The notes beneath the pieces are model-generated. The model did not search any database. It saw nothing but the letters and a program-made list of their open reading frames with translations, and was not told the origin of the DNA. The position numbers and the translations under genes were made by a program. This document shows, one piece after another, positions 62,232 to 64,000 of a stretch of 64,000 nucleotides of DNA. The first letter of the stretch is position 1, and every line of letters starts with the position of its first letter. The DNA comes from JAFGNB01 sp050304135. GTDB taxonomy: Bacteria; Fibrobacterota; Chitinivibrionia; Chitinivibrionales; Chitinispirillaceae. The stretch is taken from NCBI GenBank assembly GCA_050304135.1, contig JBNLDC010000018.1, positions 62,001 to 126,000 on the forward strand. Reading direction: 5' to 3'.

Positions 62232-63872
62232 CTACTTCCCGTTCAAGGCATTCAGTACCCGGGTATAGGTGTCTTTTTTCTGGTTATTACTGAAAAGTAA
62301 TGATTGTGAATTCGCCCCGTTACACAATGATGTATTAAAAGTATTCAACCATGAATCCCCATCATTAACCCCCCAAAAGGTTATAGCCACACATCTCGGC
62401 TGATCGACACACACCCTGGTGATTTCGTAATACAGTGCCAATTGTTCCGCTTTGGATATAAGGTTACCGCAGAGATTGATGTCCCATTCTGAAATGAGCA
62501 CGTCCAACCCCAGATCCGCATAGAACTGCAAATTGTTTTTTACCGTTTCTGCGGTAGCCAGATTGTTTGGCGGCCCGAGGTGGGTTTCAAAACCGATACC
62601 ATCGATCGGCGCTCCGTCATCAACCCATTCCCTGATAATCTGATGAGCGAAACGTGTTTTATTGTGGTCACCCTCAAGGCTGGCATCGTTATAGTACAAT
62701 TTGATGTCTTTCATATTGTTGTTGTCTGCATAATTCCTGGCTATTGTAAAAGCTTGTTTGATGTAATCGGGGCCTATCTCATTATAGAACACCGAGTTCC
62801 TCATGTGTACCGTCCCCTCGCCGGCATCATTGTCTCCGACGAATGCTTCATTGACGACATCCCAGGCGTAAACTTTGCTTCCGAAATGCCCCATGACTTT
62901 TTCGATATGATTTTTCATTATACCAAGAACTCTATCCCGCCCCCTGGCTTGACTTACCCATGAAGGTATCTGGTTATGCCACACGAGGCAATGCCCCTTG
63001 ACCTTTATACCGTTCTGCTGTGCCCAGTTTACAATGGCATCAGCCGACGAGAACGTAAACGACCCTTCAACAGGTTCCGTGTTTTGCCATTTCATCTCAT
63101 TCTCTGCGGTCACATAATTAAATTCGCGAGCGGCCAGACTGGTGAGCTTGCCTGATGACACAGCCGTACCGATCAGGACATTGTGACTGCCGCATGCTCC
63201 CGCTTCTTTGAGTGTGGCGGCACTGCAGTTGCGCACCGAATCCATGGTAATGGACAGGCCCGACAGATTATAGGATTTGACGGGCGTCTTTTTATCGGCA
63301 TAACCGCTTTTAACCGCGATGAGGGTATCGATAATTGAATCGGCCATTGATTTCGAAAGGTGCAGCTGCATTCCCGATGTCGACGGGGATTTCTTCAGAT
63401 AGACGTTCGAACCGATCCGAACAATGGGAACGGTGCAGGTTTTCCGATTAACGGAAACCCGGAGAAAACTCAGACCCGAAGCCGGGGCGGGAAGTGTCAG
63501 ATGCCGGTTCGGCGAACTCAGATCCGAAAAGTCCCGGGAAACGATCATTGCGCCGTTGCCGGTAAAAATGGACACATTACCGTTAATCTTTTCAATCAAC
63601 GAATTGAAAACGATTTCTCTCCCCTTGATCATGAAATCAAGCGGCATCGACGTTGACCTGTCCATACCGGTAACCCTGACCGGTGTCCTGAGGTTGAATT
63701 TTCCCTCGGAATCAGTTGTTGCGGTAATGTCTGAAACACCCTTCAATGTTATGGTAACATTGCCCAGAGGACCGCCACCGGATTGAGTGACGGTTCCGGT
63801 TATATCAACATCAACAGCCATGACTACCCCTGCAGTAAACAGCAGCAGCCAAATACGATGGAGTTTTTTCAT
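62232..63872 (-). CDS. Secreted GH10 endo-1,4-beta-xylanase
   Basis: Retaining endoxylanase, 546 residues from the ATG at 63872 (AAGGGGG upstream; open frame from 63959). The signal peptide is MKKLHRIWLLLFTAGVVMA. Residues about 22-80 form a carboxypeptidase-regulatory-type Ig domain (ITGTVTQSGGGPLGNVTITLKG, ATTDSEGKFNLRTP). A middle region ends in a sorting-like motif (GLSFLRVSVNRKTCTVPIVR) placed here ahead of the catalytic domain. GH10 catalytic residues are acid/base Glu342 (DVVNEAF) and nucleophile Glu462 (ISEWDI), with GTAVSSGKL, HCLVWHNQIPSW and ITFWGVNDGDSW also visible. There is no C-terminal T9SS-like tail, unlike the GH5 and esterase. It lies at the right edge, complete. Confidence 0.94.
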   Translation of the reverse strand: MKKLHRIWLLLFTAGVVMAVDVDITGTVTQSGGGPLGNVTITLKGVSDITATTDSEGKFNLRTPVRVTGMDRSTSMPLDFMIKGREIVFNSLIEKINGNVSIFTGNGAMIVSRDFSDLSSPNRHLTLPAPASGLSFLRVSVNRKTCTVPIVRIGSNVYLKKSPSTSGMQLHLSKSMADSIIDTLIAVKSGYADKKTPVKSYNLSGLSITMDSVRNCSAATLKEAGACGSHNVLIGTAVSSGKLTSLAAREFNYVTAENEMKWQNTEPVEGSFTFSSADAIVNWAQQNGIKVKGHCLVWHNQIPSWVSQARGRDRVLGIMKNHIEKVMGHFGSKVYAWDVVNEAFVGDNDAGEGTVHMRNSVFYNEIGPDYIKQAFTIARNYADNNNMKDIKLYYNDASLEGDHNKTRFAHQIIREWVDDGAPIDGIGFETHLGPPNNLATAETVKNNLQFYADLGLDVLISEWDINLCGNLISKAEQLALYYEITRVCVDQPRCVAITFWGVNDGDSWLNTFNTSLCNGANSQSLLFSNNQKKDTYTRVLNALNGK

Positions 63873-64000
63873 CTGTCCCCCTTTGTACGATACCTGGAAC
63901 GGTAATAAAATAATATAAAACGAAACCTCCTGACATAGACCGGGAGCAGTTTCCGACATTTCCCCTATACTATAAACGGCAGATGGCGGTGGGTATATGC

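Overview
The window is about 64 kb of bacterial chromosome of moderate GC content. It encodes roughly 47 protein genes, two tRNA genes and one disrupted gene, on both strands. The best taxonomic hint is two members of the TIGR02147 protein family, which is paralogous in Fibrobacter succinogenes. These occur together with four secreted proteins carrying short C-terminal beta domains like type IX secretion (T9SS) sorting tails, several glycoside hydrolases, and separate GlnRS and GluRS. I read this as an uncultured or little-studied member of the Fibrobacterota (Chitinispirillia/Chitinivibrionia-like) with a polysaccharide-degrading lifestyle. That placement is inference.

Layout. 0-3.4 kb: SprT-like metalloprotein, selenophosphate synthase, fatty-acid desaturase, DUF1059 protein. 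3.8-7.8 kb: secreted GH5 glucanase, SGNH/GDSL esterase, DUF2846-like lipoprotein. 8-10 kb: membrane protein, thiE, small unknown protein. 10-14.9 kb (minus): VIT/vWA-like secreted protein, TIGR02147 protein, lipoprotein. 14.9-15.9 kb: gene-free, repeat-rich. 15.9-19.8 kb: two peptide-transporter ATPases and a cation/proton antiporter with CBS-like tail. 19.9-26 kb (minus): leuS-rdgB-hybrid kinase-NtrC-type regulator. 26.3-28.3 kb (minus): small membrane protein, PfkB sugar kinase, UDP-glucuronate decarboxylase. 28.5-33.4 kb (minus): giant periplasmic TPR protein, ECF sigma factor, zinc anti-sigma factor. 33.5-39.6 kb: AmpD-like amidase, pteridine-reductase-like SDR, LMW tyrosine phosphatase, small Cys-rich protein, mtnA, EF-G paralogue. 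39.9-43.4 kb: tRNA-Ala, glnS, gltX. 43.9-49.2 kb: membrane Ser/Thr kinase, lipoprotein, and a second TIGR02147-lipoprotein pair. 49.6-56.5 kb: tRNA-Val and the classical thrS-infC-rpmI-rplT-pheS-pheT operon. 56.6-64 kb: lipase, an ochre-interrupted papain-like gene, GH97 and GH10.

How the genes work together. The secreted enzymes (GH5, esterase, GH97, GH10) fit attack on beta-glucan, acetylated hemicellulose, alpha-glucan or galactoside, and xylan. Three of them (GH5, esterase, GH97) end in sorting-like tails. The oligopeptide ATPases and amidase fit peptide and muropeptide handling. The translation block is conventional, but infC appears to start with AUU as in E. coli.

The most unusual recurring arrangement is the TIGR02147 gene translationally coupled to a downstream lipoprotein gene. 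It occurs twice, 37 kb apart, with overlapping stop and start codons both times. Other points of interest are the ochre-interrupted permuted-papain-like gene divergent from a lipase, a perfect hairpin inside the start of pheS, an EF-G paralogue lacking the catalytic His and the NKxD lysine, a double heptamer tandem repeat beside a perfect -10 box, and several families of dispersed palindromic or MITE-like repeats.
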